From Crocodylus rhombifer (taxonomy: Eukaryota > Chordata > Crocodylia > Crocodylidae): DNA of 64,000 nt. The stretch is from NCBI GenBank assembly GCA_038503035.1, contig JAVSML010025211.1:620001-684000 (forward strand). The letters are read 5' to 3'. The position numbers and the translations under genes are program-made. Positions 12,501 through 28,664 of the stretch are shown here, piece after piece. Below the pieces are notes generated by a model, which did no database searches, was not told the DNA's origin, and was given only the letters and a program-made list of their open reading frames with translations. Every line of letters starts with the position of its first letter. Within the stretch, counting starts at the first letter, position 1.

Positions 12501-15400
12501 TTGGTTTTAATTGCACTATCACCTTTGGGGACTTTTGGTAAATTCCACTTAGCCAGCAGCAAAGGATGAAATAGGTGGTTTTCAAGTACTGCTTCTGTTA
12601 CTGATGTTGGCATTTAGATGGTAATTTCAGTCTGAGGTTTACTGTAAACATAAAGCAAGGGGTTTTTCCTTGAATGAACAATCTTAAACCAAATTTTAAG
12701 TAAAGGAATTGTAGCACAGGATATTATTTAAGCACAGTGATTAGTTCCTTTTAAAAGATTTAACATTCCCCAAGTGATATAGGTTAAAGATTTAAATTTA
12801 GCAGTTAATTTATAATTCTCTACACTAAAAAAGCATCTAAATGTTAACCACATTTTTATGCATGTCAAGTCAAAATAATGATAATTATAGTATGTTACAA
12901 AAGAACCTGAAATAAATTTCCAGCAAACCATACTGAATATTAATGCTCTGCTAATCCTTGAAAAGCTGGGTTAGTAAACTCTGGAATTTATATATGTGAT
13001 TTAATTGTAATGCACAGCTTTTCTTTAGAGAAAACTCCCATACACTGTAAAGTTTGACATTTATTGTGAGGTATATATTAATTGTTTTGTATTTTTTAAA
13101 TAAATGCCTAAACGGAGTTACCCTAGAACCCATTCTTAAATTCCCTTTGTAGATGCATACCCCTGTGTACCAGTTACTTAATTACCATTGTTACACTAAA
13201 ATAATACCTTGCATTTACGTTTATTGTATTGCGGTCAGTATTGTAATATTGTAATGTTAAGGATGAGATTTCTTTTATTTCTGTGTAATAATTCAATCTA
13301 TATCTGGGATACATAAGAAATTGCACATTGAATTTATCACCAAGCATCTGAAATATAAACTATTTTAAGATGGATTTATATTAATTAAATCCAAATATGC
13401 AGTTTCAAGGTTATGGGCGTGGGAAAGAGAAAAGTCAGTTTGTTATATGCTAAAGCAGCTTGGAGTAAATGAACCACATTCGTGGGCTGTATACATGATA
13501 TTAGCCTGGTTTTCCCAGTACCATTTGGACAAAACAATGTTACTTTTTTATTTAAAGTGTTTTCTTCTCAACAAGGGGGCCACCACTTCCCAATCTCAAA
13601 AACACGCCCAAGAATATGTTAATTAATTGTATTGTGTCTCTGAAAGAAAGAAGTTGCCAAATGCAATAACAAAGTCCTTCCATCAATGAGCTATGTTCCC
13701 ACTGCTAGTTGCTATCTAATTTTGGTTTTATACATGTAAATATACACACATTTGTTCTATGTATGTTTTTTTAACCATTAAAAAACAGTGAAAGTCTAAC
13801 TTGACCACATAGGGTGCATCTTGGGAAGCTTAACATTCCTAGCAAATTCAGTGCGCAAGTCTTGGATCACTTTTTGTCAGTCTTACTCTGGTACTTCAGA
13901 GCTGGAATGTGGCTAATTTTTATATTGTGGTATTTCCTCCATTAAATACAAAGATCCTTTGTGGGAAAAGAAATATATGAAATATGTCAATATATACTGC
14001 ATACAAATATGATGTAAGGAATATTGAACAGTGGCCAGAAATGATGTTCCCTTAACTATTTATAAATCCTGTCCTTTCAACAAGACAATTTTCATTCCAC
14101 AATGTGCATTGTTTACTAAAGCAATATGATCACATTAAATTTAATTTCAGATGACACTCTCTCAATCTGTATTCAAAAGAAAAGTTATCAAGCAGCAACT
14201 GAGAAAAAAACTCTAAAATATTCCATGAGAAAAATGATCAGAAATCTTAATTTTTTTTCTTATTTTAAAGCTAATATATGCCATGATTAGCAGTTAGTTT
14301 CATGTGAAGTGCTGTTTATTTGCATTTTAAGTCTTCCAATCATTCTACCATCTACCCTGAATTGCACATTTAGTAAAACTCTACAAAAGGTTACAAATGT
14401 ATAAGGAGGAAAAGAACAGGGATAGCAAAAAGAAAGCGCTTTATTTTTATTTGAAGCAATGATGATGGCAAGTGGCTCCAAATTGAGGGGTGTCAGTTGT
14501 GAGGAATTATTTTCAACTAGATGCTTTTCATAAACAATAATCTGCTAACTTCTTTGTCTTGTCCTTAGAACTGTTGTCAAAAGTTCAAATTTCAGTGGTG
14601 ATGTGGAAAAACAAGATTTAATTACACATACATGCTAATCTGTTAAAATAAATCGTCAAACCTTGTTAAATAATACACAAAAACCAGATGTTGCTTTTAT
14701 AGAAGGCATATTTTCAAAACTTACTAGAAGTTTATCTATAAATTGTTTTTGCTCTTAATAAATGTATCAGCCCCCAGACCTTTTCTTTTTCCTCTCTAAA
14801 GAGCAATGTGGAAAAGCGATTTTTGCTTAAAAGAACAGCAGCACTTGTTGGAGATTTTTTTTGTATCAAGTTAGTTAACTCTTGTCCGTGCAAGGGAGTG
14901 GAAAGTTCAGGTTTGGATGGCCTGCTAAGATCATGTAATTTGAAATTGGGTTCAAGGAAAACATATTCAAGCAGAGCATATTTTTCCCGAAAAGGACGAC
15001 TTTTTAAATGTTTTTTAATCAAGTAAGCAGGATTTGCAAGAAGCCCCGGGCTTCTGTGTTGTTGTTTTTTTTTGGGGGGGGGGGGGTTGGGGTTTTTTTG
15101 CTTATGTGAAAACGAAGACAAGATTTATCTTCATTTTTAAAAATAAAGTTTTAAAACGTTTTATTTTCCGAACTAATTTCCCTCGATTTATTATTCCAAA
15201 TCCCGTAATCCTGAAAGTTGTTTCTCCCCAGTTCTCCAAGGGGGGTCCTGCCCTAAAATCCACCCGCAAACAGAGGGTCTGTTATGTAGGAATCCGGTGT
15301 TATGGGGGATATTTACCTTTTAAAGAACATGTGAGGTACAGCCTCACTGCAGCTCCCATTAGTGAATGGCCCTTTTAAGTAGTCCTCGCTACTTATTTAG
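9600..15400. other. AT-rich gene-free interval between MLLT10 and the second GC island
   Basis: About 5.8 kb of AT-rich sequence with only short scattered reading frames and no recognisable exon, RNA gene or transposon. It separates the MLLT10 promoter island from the next GC island. Many homeobox-like TAAT and AATTA words occur, but that is expected at this base composition. Confidence 0.6.
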
Positions 15401-15419
15401 CGTTCTTATTGGAAACCCC

Positions 15420-18400
15420 TGAATCGCTGAGCCAGAGACTACTAGCGTGCGGCGTAACCCGCTGCCTCTGGAGCTAAAAGAAAAGGCTGCTCGGCAGAAG
15501 CTCTCCTTCCCTCACATAGCAGGACGGCGCCGGCAGCTGAAAACAGCGCGAAGAAGGCGGCCTGCGAACAATGGGGAGCGACCGGAGGAAAAAGAGCCCG
15601 AGCTGCACTTCCTCCCGCCCGACCCGCTCCTTCACGGCACCTTCCCCGGGGCAGCCTGCCCTCTCTGCAGCTCCGCTTGCTGCCTGACAGCCGGGCCATG
15701 TTCACCGGCCCTTTGCTCACCTACGGCAGCTTTCCCAAGCTCATCCCATTCCCTGGAGCGCTCCGCTAGCCCTCTAGCCCCACACGTAAGTCTAGCAGCT
15801 CGCCCCTCCTTCTGTGGAGGGCACCCACAGAGGCACTGCTCCAGCTACTCACCCTCAAACTCTACCACCCTCAATGCAAAGGGGTTTAGAGGATGAGTGG
15901 GATTACTTAGCTGGCCTAGGGCCAGCTGCTCTCCAGAGCCTATCCCGGGTTCAGGATTCCAATTAGGCTGACCTATAAGAATCCTGACATCTCCACTTGC
16001 TGCCACTGACCCTCTGCCAGCTGGCCGCGGTCCTGCTCATTTCCTCGCATGCCATGAGCACTGCCAGCAGGAGAGGAGGAAGCACTGCATTCAGCCCCGC
16101 CGCTGCAGTGCTCGCCTCTTCCCTTCAGGGGACAGTGCTGCGCACAGCCGCCCGCTCAGCATTGTTCTCCTCCCTGACCCCCAGCTCCCCTCTCGCACCC
16201 TGCAGAAATTGGCAGGAGAAAGAGGGAAACGGGGGAGGAAGCGCGAGAAAGGACACAAAGGGGAGGGGAGACGGAGGGGCCAGCCCTCCCCGGCACCGGC
16301 CATTCCAGCGCTCTGTCACCTTAATTCCCTTTTTCCGCGCTTGGCGGGCGCGAGCTGCCGCCCGCCTGAATCTTGCTGTTCCGCTCGTTCATTGATGCCT
16401 TCCGGCTCCCCCCGCCTGCCTGCACCCTCCTGCCCGCTCTCCCCGCGCCGCAGCCGCCCAGACCCAGGGGATCCCGGCGCCGGGCCCGCTCCGCCGCCCC
16501 TCCTCACTGCAGGCCGGGGCCCTCCCCGGGCCTCTCCCGCAGCTCGGGCCACTAGGTGCTGCATCCGCAGCCTGGCCTGCAACGAAGTGTTATTTCTGTG
16601 AAACCTGCAACGACTGTTTTTCCTGGGATTTCTGCTTATTGATCAACACCCTTCACTCCAGCTCGGCTTTTTTTCCTGCCTGGTGGATTTTTTTGTGTGG
16701 GGGGAGGGGCTCACTGACTTGTAATTACATTTTTAATCAGCCTCTTCCTCGCTTCAAATTTGTATGTAGCTCAAGCATTTACCACAAAACCCGAAAAACG
16801 GGACCCAAAGCAGCACTTACTACTCGAGCAGCTGATTATTGAAATGCAGCAAAACAGACGGGCTTTTAATTTTTTTTTAATCAAAGGCTAGGGTTAGAAT
16901 TCATTGTATTTTGAATCCTTTTCACCTTGCTGCATATTTTTGTCCCTGAAAACTTGTTTCTATCACCAAAGCCCTGTTCATAGCTGGCAGGTCAAAAATT
17001 TAAAACGATTGAAAAGTAAGACATGAGGATGGGGGGGGAGGGGTCTCAAAGCTACTCGCAGAGGGGTGAGGGGTCGCAGTCAGAGGAAAACCGTGACTTG
17101 ATTTAAATAATTGCATAATGTTAGGGTTTAACTCATACATGTTTACATTTGGGTGTTTTGATTAATGCCACATTTGATTTTTTTTCACCGATTTCCTTAA
17201 AAGCCCCTGACACGGTACTTTTAAAACACACGAGAGATTAACGTTTGCCAAGAATATTCAACAGGCAAATCCTCTCCTGCCTTGCCCAAACACATATCTG
17301 TTAGTCTATAATGCCTCTCAATTGATTTCAGCAACGCCCCTCTCTCTGGCCTCAACTCCTCTTCTGCTATAGTCTGGAAGGGTCAAAAAGTCTCTCCCTC
17401 CACTTGTTATTTAAATCTAGTACTTAGCAACTTGGGCTCTCCAGGTGCGGCGACCGGCTCCGTCCTGTTTTAAAAGTCATCTGGACCCCCTTTTTCCCGC
17501 TGAAACTTGCGTTTTCTCCCGCACTGTTTCCTGCAGCACAAGTGCCCGGGGGTCTGGCTGCGCTCCCCGCCCCCTCGGCCGGACCCTGCTGCCCCGTCGT
17601 GCCCGAGTCCGAGGGGCTCCGGGAAAGGCTTTGTGCCGCCCGCGAGGGGTGCCCCGAGCCCCCCCGGATGCCATCACACGCGCTCCAGCACGTCTGCTCA
17701 GCTCCGCAGCGGCTCGGGGCCACGATGCTTCACAAGCTGCCAAGCCCACGTGCGCACGCCCAGCTCCCCCGCGGCGGCTCGGGCCCCCAGCCCTGAGGGG
17801 CCAGGAGGAGATCCCACCCCCGGCGCACCGCCCTCCCGGGAGCCTGCCCGGTGTCGGGACCGGCTGCCACTTCCTGGGTGCCCGCTGGCCCGGGCGCTGC
17901 AAGGGGCCCCGAGCTGGGGTGGGGGGATCGAGCTCGGCACTAGCGCGGCCGGCGCGGGGAATTGTGGGTAAGAAAGTGCCCGGGCGGCAAAAGGAAGCGG
18001 CGGGAGGAGGGGAGGAGAGGGGAGGGGGTGAAAGGTCAGCAGCCGGGAGCCCGGCGCTGGGCGCCCACGTGAGGGGAAGCGGCGGCCGCACATTGTTCTG
18101 TGGGCGCCCATGCGGGGGGCTCCCGGCCCGGCCGTGCGGGGCAGCACCCGCCGACAAAGCCTTGCATTTGCCTGGCAACGAGCGGCGGCTTCCCGCATCC
18201 CCGGGAGGAAGATAAACACCAAGCATGTGTCTCCCTCCCCACGAGAGGGACTGCAGGGTGCGGGGCTGCCTCGCGGTGGGGGGAACGGGGCTCGTCTCCA
18301 GTGCTGCCCCACCCAACGTGGCAGCTCTTTGTGCTGCTGCCCGGCCCCGGGGCTCACAGCCCCCGGACCGGGGAAACGTGCGCTTTGCAGCGAGGGCTGT

Positions 18401-18560
18401 TTGTTTGCCACCCCCACACAAGCACACACACTCACACACCTCCCCCTCCCCTCGCTGCAATTTATTTGATTTGCAAATAATTGCGCGAATGTTTATTTTT
18501 GCGCCCCTGCTTCCTTTTTTCCCACCTCGCCAGTGAACGCCGGAGCTCATTACTGGGGAC
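15420..18560 (+). promoter_or_regulatory. GC-rich island, candidate distal SKIDA1 promoter region
   Basis: Two CpG-rich blocks (about 15.44-16.56 and 17.43-18.42 kb) separated by AT-rich sequence. They lie between the divergent MLLT10 start and the SKIDA1 coding exon, 7-10 kb upstream of the SKIDA1 ATG. As I recall, human SKIDA1 also has an upstream noncoding start separated from its coding exon, so this is the positional candidate for its promoter. An inverted CCAAT (ATTGG) lies near 15407. The long reading frames on both strands here reflect the scarcity of stop codons in GC-rich DNA. Start sites cannot be placed from sequence alone. Confidence 0.5.
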
Positions 18561-21500
18561 GCGTTTTCATTCAGTCTTTAGTCATTTTTTTTGAGCGACG
18601 GAAACAATAGTCCTGGCTTGGGGATCCCTGAAATTCTAGGGAAAGGTCCGATCCAGACTGCCACGAGCTCCGCTCCGCTCCGTTTCTCTCGGGGAGGGGG
18701 AGGGGAGGGAGGGCGATGTGGGGAGTTTTGGCTCCCCCTGAAATGATGAACAACTTCTGGAGCAGCGCGGCTGCTGGGACGCTCCTTCCCAGTAAACATG
18801 TTTTTATTTAAATTGCTCAGTAACTTTCTCATTATTTCTTAAACCCGAGCCCCGCCACCCAGCTCCTAGAGGCAAAGTTAAGCGAGTCCAGCCCCAGCCC
18901 GGCACAATCAGCTGCAAATGGAGGAAGAAAATGTAAAATGTCCAAATGGAGAAGTGGTTCCCTTTGTTCTTTCATTGTTTCTCCACGAACTGGCGGATAC
19001 AAGCACAAACACTTACCTTCTCTCCTTTTTGCTCCAAAAACCAGACGTTCCCATCAGCTTTAAAATACACAATCCACCTTGGAAGCGACTACAAATGTCG
19101 GGAGAGTTTGTATTCCATTCTTTTTCGCTCTCTGCCCTTTTTAGTGTAAGATTAAGTTGCCGAGCACGTTGTTGCAAGCTGTAGCCCCCCGCCTTAGTGA
19201 ATGGTCACGTTTAGGACCCTCCAAGTCCATCCTAATTCTGCCAGTAGAATCGAGGGTATTGGAGGTCTAAACTTTCAAAAGGAAAAGGGCCTACAACTCT
19301 GCAGCAACTCTGCAAATACAGTCGCCTTTGCCATTACATTCTGGTTCGAGTAAACAGAAATCAGCATTTCTCCTGGGATATTTAATTTTTTTTTTAAGTT
19401 TAAATTTAGCGGTGGTGTTCCTTTAGGCAAAAAGAGCTAAGAGAATTTGGTGTAAAGGTACAATCTACATCACGATATACCACAGCCTGTAATACCTTGG
19501 GCTTTAAAAAATAAAAAAGGCATAGTGTAGAAATATTGGATATAAAGTTGAAATTGCCACGGTAGCTGGGGGGGGTGGTCTCTGCAGTATCAGACGGAAT
19601 GGTGGGTTTACAAAGTGTCTCTTTCATGGCAGAAATATTGTTTTGCATTTTTCGATGTGCTTCTAAGCCACTCAAAAGCGCCCCTTTTTCTGATTTCTTT
19701 GTAATCCTCTCTGGGTTTAGCACCCAGCCATACAGGCAGTACTCCCCCAAACCTTGCTTTAATTTGATTATGACCAGATTTGCTGATACGATGAATATTT
19801 GAAATGATCCTTGTGTCTTAGTAACTGGGATGAATTTTCAGCCTCCGGTTTCCAAGGACCCGAGATGCAAAGGAAACAGGAGCTAATTGGAGACGAAGTT
19901 CCTCTGGGCCCTTTCAGAGGCTTGGCTGGGTTCTGGTCGGGAAGTCGGAACCATAAGATCAGAGCCCCCTTCTCGCCCCCTTCCTCTAACGCCCAAGGGC
20001 GCTGCATTAATTCAGCCCAACTCCTTCGGGCTGTGGTTGGAGTTGGGTACTTTCGCGCCTTTTACCATTGCATCTCCAGGCATGTAGCCATTAAAAAATA
20101 AACAAATACAACATGTAGGTGATCCAAGTAATTGGGGAACTGGGAGTATGTGTTATCTAATCGCCCCCGCTTCCCCCCCCCCCCCCCCCCTTCCCCACAA
20201 CTTAACCTTAATAGCATTCCGGAAGGCTCTTCTATTTCATAAGGAAATATGACAATAAACAAGGTAAATAGGGACGGGGGAGTGGCTTTTCTTTGATAGC
20301 GTTTAATTGGGATTGAAACATTCTGGAGCTGTAAACATTCTTTATTTATTCAGCACACATAAGCGGGCATTGTTTTATAACCATCATAATTATGGTGTCC
20401 TTTAGACTGACTGATAGCAGAAGAGATAAGGGAATGTGCCTGTGGCTTCAGATCAAATCCCTGGCTCGCTCTCTCCTCTCCCCGGGTCACCAGGATCCAC
20501 ACAGTCCTTGGAGATGAGGAACGCCGGAAGATTGTGGCCTGGCCATCCCTTACGTCATGAAAGTGATTTGTACCACATTGCTAATTTGGTGCGATCCATA
20601 ACCTTCTGATCTCCTATGTTTGCAATTGCTTTTCAGCTTGCAGAATCTGTTTTTCCAGGATACAGTCCTTGAATATAGAAATGAATACGGAGCACCTGCG
20701 TGTAAGAAATAATCTTATTCCCCACTGTTTGTTGCCTTACCTTTGTCTAATTAAAAAATGCAAACTTTTAGGATCCTTCCAGAACAAAGCCTCACCAAAT
20801 CCCCTTTACGTCCAAGGATTTGCAAATTTATAAAGGCTGCATTGAATTCAGGATGGGTCAAGGGGCAAAAAAAGGGTAGAAGGTCACTGCATTTTGATTA
20901 TGGGTCAGTAGACAACATGGCATGCAGTATGTGTCCAAAAACTCCTGTTAAAAAACCTGTATTTTAAAACAACCAAGACTATCAACATCAAGTAAGGCTG
21001 CTGTTCTGTGCTTTTTATGCACCGTACAACATTCTGGTGCGTAAGTAGCACAGCCATGTAGAAATAAAACTTAAAAACGTGCAACAATACCTCCTTGCTT
21101 TGTTTACAAAGAAAAAACTCACAGGCGTGATGATGCTAGATAAATTATGCTATGATTTTTTTACTGTCAGCTGGGATTTATCTCCCACATATTTGACTAA
21201 TTTAGTTATGGCTTCTTATTTTTGCCAGCTTAGAATTTACAACAAGTTTTAAGCACTACAGTCACACTGGGCCGACTTTAAAATAGCAGAAGGCCCCTAT
21301 TATAGTGTTCTTTGACCCTATTATATTTACGTTACTGGACTCTTTGTGATAGCCTCGCACTGTTTTCTGTCTGTAGCCTCTTTGAAGAAAATATGCATAG
21401 TGATATCTAAAACAGTGCTAAGGTTAGAAAATATACTTCTCATTTAAATTATATATTTCTACATCAGGGCTCATGAAAGGAAAAGGTTTATTTAATGCTT

Positions 21501-22070
21501 GTCAATACCTGAAGATACAGTCTGGCACTTAACAAATAATAATAAATAATAATACTCTAATAATGTGGCAATCCTAGTGTGAAAATGCACATGACCCCGT
21601 AGGTTTTCCTGAAGGTTTTCAAAAGAAGTCTTTCCATTAGTCCAACTGCTGCTGGATATTGCTGTTGCATTTCCCAACTAAACGTTTAAAAGACTGTAAA
21701 TGGTGTGTGCATTACTTAGCTCCAGAAGGAAGAGGTCAGACTGAATCGCAGTGGTATTTAAACATCACCAAAAATGAAAATAAATCAGAACACATCAAAA
21801 AGGATTTTAAACGTTATATACGTCGTCTTTTCCTGAAGCGATATAGTTACACATTTACTGCAAACCTGGATCTTTTAACACGAGTTTACAAACATCAAAG
21901 TATGGAATCTGTGGTAAGCAGGAATAGGTCCACAGCAGCATATTATTCATATTATTTTCTACAGAGGTTTACTCTTCCGCCAGCCAGCTTGCAAACTGAA
22001 ATACTACCTACGAGAGGGTGTAGATTGCAGATTGCACGCTACTCATCGTGAAAAGGAGCACATCTGATTG
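18560..22070. other. SKIDA1 upstream or 5' intron region, no exon recognised
   Basis: Mixed-composition noncoding sequence with a C18 run at 20173-20190. A plus-strand reading frame at 21659-22051 (130 codons) has no domain I recognise. No transposon was identified, which contrasts with the window flanks. Confidence 0.5.
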
Positions 22071-22079
22071 ATAGCCTCC

Positions 22080-22134
22080 GTGTGTGTGCGTGTGTATACA
22101 CACACAACTATATATAGTTGCGTGTGTATATGTG
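22080..22134. repeat. TG/CA microsatellite with self-complementary core
   Basis: Alternating purine-pyrimidine sequence (TGTGTGTGCGTGTGTATACACACAC followed by ATATATAGTTGCGTGTGT) that can fold on itself at TATACACACA. Confidence 0.85.
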
Positions 22135-22298
22135 TTTGGCAAAACGGGCACTACAGACGTTCTGTACTGAAGAAATGTGAGACAAACATCCATCTTTTTA
22201 ATCGTGTTCATCGTTGATTTTAAGTGAGGCTGACACGGTCAACAAAATTGCCAGACACTACCTTGCTTTTGAGAGATAGCAATATATACAGCTGGATC

Positions 22299-22336
22299 TA
22301 CACACACACACACGCGTGCACACACACACACACACC
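22299..22336. repeat. CA microsatellite
   Basis: (CA)n interrupted by CGCGTGCA, directly followed by a donor-like CAA|GTAAGT at 22339. Confidence 0.9.
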
Positions 22337-22714
22337 AAGTAAGTAAATTATTGCATAACTTTTACTGTAATTGATAACAGACACCTTTAATTTTTCATTT
22401 TCATTCTTTTGCCCAGCTTTCACATTAATAATCTAAGCCATAAATGTTGGTAGCTATTGATCGCAATCCCCTGTGTGCGTGGAAATCCATTTTAGAGTCC
22501 CCTGCCTTTAATGGGTGTGTGCGTGCGTGCGTGTGCCAGGGGCCTCCGTCACATCTCGCTAGCAGGATCTACCCCCAATGTGCCTGAAGAAGACCCCGGA
22601 TATACAACGTGTGCTGATGGCCCCATGAAAGCTGCCTGGTTCATTTTGCACAACAAAATGATGGAGAAGTTAAAGAAACAAAAGCCTCTGTGTGTGATGT
22701 GGAGAAAGCCTTGC

Positions 22715-22806
22715 AACTGAAACTGTGTGTGTGTGTGAGTGTGTGAGTATATTGTGTACATTTTGTGTGTGTGTGTAACGATATTGTGTACATGTGTGTA
22801 TATATG
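22715..22806. repeat. TG microsatellite cluster
   Basis: Interrupted (TG)n and TGAGTGTG repeats over about 90 bases. This is the third such tract within 750 bases. Confidence 0.85.
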
Positions 22807-22809
22807 TAT

Positions 22810-25250
22810 AACATTTCCTAAAGACTTCTAGCTTTTTTTCCTCTATCAACATTTGGCTCTGGCTGACCCCAAAAGCTCATGGCTGTACCTTTCTGAAAAG
22901 ATAGGCTTGGCAAAAAGCCGCTACTAAGTTTAAAGCATTTGATAGCGCCTGTATTAAACAAACAAAAAGCATGCATTTTTTAAATAGTTCCTGGATCCCA
23001 TTGCCAGACTGTCATCTGGAGTAAAAGAGAGGGTGTTTGGATTTAAACAGGAGTCGAGGACAACCAAACTACCTGGCAAAGGAATGACTTGTGAGCCCAC
23101 CTTTTTTTCTGTAATGTCTTCTTAAAAGCTTTCTCGGAGTTTACGGTTTCTTTACTGTTTGGCTCCATAGCCTTAACCTTAAAGCAGGGGGAGGAGAGCC
23201 GCGGGGAGGGGGTGGGGGTGCCAGCAGCATATAAGTGCATCAGGAGGAATTTTTAAACGACCTTATTGTCTCTAGCTCTAGGAGGACTACGATGATTTCT
23301 TTTTAACACCAGCAGCTGTTTTCCCTCGAAACTTTGCTTTCAGCTATAGAATATAACATGATGTCTCTTGTGCGAGCGAGAAAGAAAAATGTACGCTGAT
23401 AGATCCAGATGCAGAGCAAAAGAAGGCTAACTCTGTGGATGGTATTAGCTGTGACGAGGCATTGTTCACTGCTGCCTCTCGGTTACGTTTAAAGGCTGAA
23501 ATATCACGAGATCCATTCAATGATCCTTTTCTAATTCAAGGGACAAAATGTAATTTGCTGTAGCTCTGATTTCTTGGATGGGAATACTATCCTTAGATTT
23601 CAAAGGGAAGAACTAGACATCGTGGTTTGTACACACATGGATTAAGTTGAAGAGCGGCGATTACATCTGTGCTGAGAGCAACAGTAGTCTAGGGCTGACT
23701 TTTCAAATCTCAACCTTCCGAGTTAGAGGCTCTCCTAAATAGACTTCCTTAATTTCCGGCTGCACTTCTTGAGATTCCCGGTTCTCTCCCGAATTCCTGC
23801 GGACCTAGGGGCTGGGGCATCTCGCCTGCTCATGCCAAACTGCTGAAAATATTTGAAAAAAGGGGGATGCTGTTTTTATTTATTTGAGCTCTACCTGATG
23901 GCGTAACAGGAACTCCATTCACCACGTTGCCAGTAGAGAGAGTGGGAAATCGCACTTTGGACTTCGAAGAAAATACATATTTTTTTAGACCTAGAAATAT
24001 GAGCTGTTTTCTTAATCACACGGATGTGTCTAATTTTGGACAAGCGAGGAACTCCTGCTAGACACAAAAGTGCTTGTGCTATATCTAGTTTTCAGTTGAA
24101 AACTGATTAACGGCGGATAGTTAGTTCTATTTGCAACGTTTGACATGCAAACCGCAAACATCATTTTAATTTAACAAGGAAGAGGTTTGCTGCTGTTGCA
24201 ACATTTTCGAAACCATTGCGCCTGACACTAAAATAATTGAACGTCACTAAGAAGAGGTTAAACCTTCATGCTGCTTCTTCAAATTGATTTTTAAAAGGCT
24301 TGGTATAAATGGAACATCAAAAGGCTGCAGAGGGGCTGCTCCACACCGACCGTGCACACTGCGGAGCAGGCGCATCCTAGCCCATTGCATATTGTGCGTG
24401 GTATGGCAGCACTTTTTTGTTATTACGTAAAGCCTCTGGAAGCACCTTGGACATTTTACATTCTCCTTTCTCTGCTGGAAGTAATCAGCACACAGGAATC
24501 CTGACGTGGACTCCGGGACCATAGGACATTCCAGTTTGTGCTCCAGCACGGTTAATTGTGAAAAGTGTATCCATTTCTGGCTTATCTATGCTTTGTTATA
24601 GGTCTGACGTGAGCCCACGTCCTCCTCCCCCTCCCCCAGTATTACAGGCAGATTTTCAGTTAAAAGTGTTACAGTATGACGGGGCTGGAACCCTCCATAT
24701 GCAGGCAGCACCAAAATAAATACAAAAAAAATTAGCCATTGGCTGTAAAAAGACAATTAAGCAGAAGAGGAAAATCGAGAGAAACTCGAAAAACGTAAGT
24801 ATTCCCTCTGGTTGTTAACAATCGAGCCTTTAAGTTTGGAGCCTCGGAAAGGGAAATACCAGGCTATTCTGCACATTTTCGCTAAGCTTCATTTTCCACG
24901 TAATGCGGAATAAAATTCCAGTTTCGAATGGTCACGTTACCAAAGAATTTTCCATCGCTACGATCATGCTGCTGTCTCTTAAATCCATGCCATGCACCAA
25001 AGAGCCACATTTGTCCAAAATATTCTAAATATAGACAAAATGATATCAAAAAGCATACAAATCCTTCACATGGAGCTAGCGATGAAGAAGCCTGAGAGGT
25101 CTGAGTGGATTTGAGCTCAGATTGTATAATAGAAAGATTTATATACTAACTGTATTATTTACTTTGGGAGGGGAGGTGGCAGTATAAGGGTATGCTAATT
25201 AGTGGGAGATTTTTTTGGGGGAAGGGGTGGAATATCAATTTTTATTGCAT
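22810..25250. other. SKIDA1 upstream region with a candidate 5' UTR donor
   Basis: Noncoding sequence with no transposon recognised. The main point of interest is a strong splice donor on the plus strand at 24795 (CGAAAAAC|GTAAGTATT). It could end a 5' UTR exon that splices to an acceptor just before the SKIDA1 coding region, for example TTTTTATTTAG ending at about 25576 or TTATTAGCAG ending at about 25633. This is inferred from splice motifs only. Confidence 0.35.
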
Positions 25251-25266
25251 CACCTGTCAGGAGTGT

Positions 25267-25276
25267 CCAATCAGCG
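25267..25276 (+). promoter_or_regulatory. NF-Y type CCAAT box upstream of SKIDA1
   Basis: CCAATCAGCG on the plus strand matches the NF-Y core CCAAT(C/A)(A/G)G. It lies 485 bases before the SKIDA1 start codon. It would suit a proximal promoter, but the site is short and could be incidental. Confidence 0.35.
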
Positions 25277-25643
25277 TTGGCTTTAGGGGAATTAATTGAT
25301 GAAGGTGTCTCCGGACGAGCTCACTTCACTCTGTCATTTTATTTGTAGCTAAAGCAGCGGCGGGAATAGCAGCTGCATTTCTTTTCTCTTCCTCCCTTCA
25401 CATTCCATTATCATAGTTTCCAATGGAAAAGCAGGGAATGAAAGGGAACAGGTACTGATCTTCAGCAGCAACTTAGAGAAACACTTTGGCAAACCCGATT
25501 AAAAAAAATCAGAACTATCGATTGTAGTTTCACATGGGTTTTTTGTTTGATTTGCTTTGATTTTTTTTTTATTTAGTCTAAAGTTTGGTACGCCATTGAC
25601 CAGGAATAACAGTCTTTGTTATTTTATTAGCAGGATGCCTTGA

Positions 25644-28307
<2,664 letters not shown>

Positions 28308-28664
28308 TAAAATGGTTTGAAAAATATTTTCTTGAACCACCTTTACCTTTCTTATGTTTTAAACTCTGCAGGATGGTTTGTACAAGCCCATTAATGCTTT
28401 ACACACGTTTGGAGTCCTGTTTTATCACATTGTGACGACAGAAATCGGATTACTATTTTTGTTGCCATTACGACAGGCTTTTTTTTTCTTTCGTGTTTTT
28501 TGGAGGGGGGGGCGGTTACATTCCACAGAGTACTTCAGGCAAAAGACTCAAGTTAAACTCAGTTATTATGGTAGAGCTGGAACACTTTACTGTTTAAATG
28601 CTGATAATGCACCAGTACCTCAATTCAACTGCTACAAATAAATGTCAAAAGGTTGAATAATAAA
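28308..28664 (+). other. SKIDA1: SKIDA1 3' UTR with candidate polyadenylation signals
   Basis: AT-rich sequence after the TAA stop. AATAAA hexamers occur at 28637-28642 and 28659-28664, and another overlaps the stop region near 28305-28310. The downstream pair are the plausible 3' end signals. Longer 3' UTRs cannot be excluded. Confidence 0.5.

Noticed and set aside
17477..18550. 357-codon minus-strand and 256-codon plus-strand frames
   Set aside because: Same GC-island artefact, with simultaneous open frames on both strands and low-complexity composition.
21659..22051. 130-codon plus-strand frame
   Set aside because: No known domain, no clear splice context and AT-rich composition; kept as noncoding.
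22080..22806. CRISPR-like or tandem gene array
   Set aside because: The repeats are simple TG/CA microsatellites in a vertebrate genome; there are no spacers.
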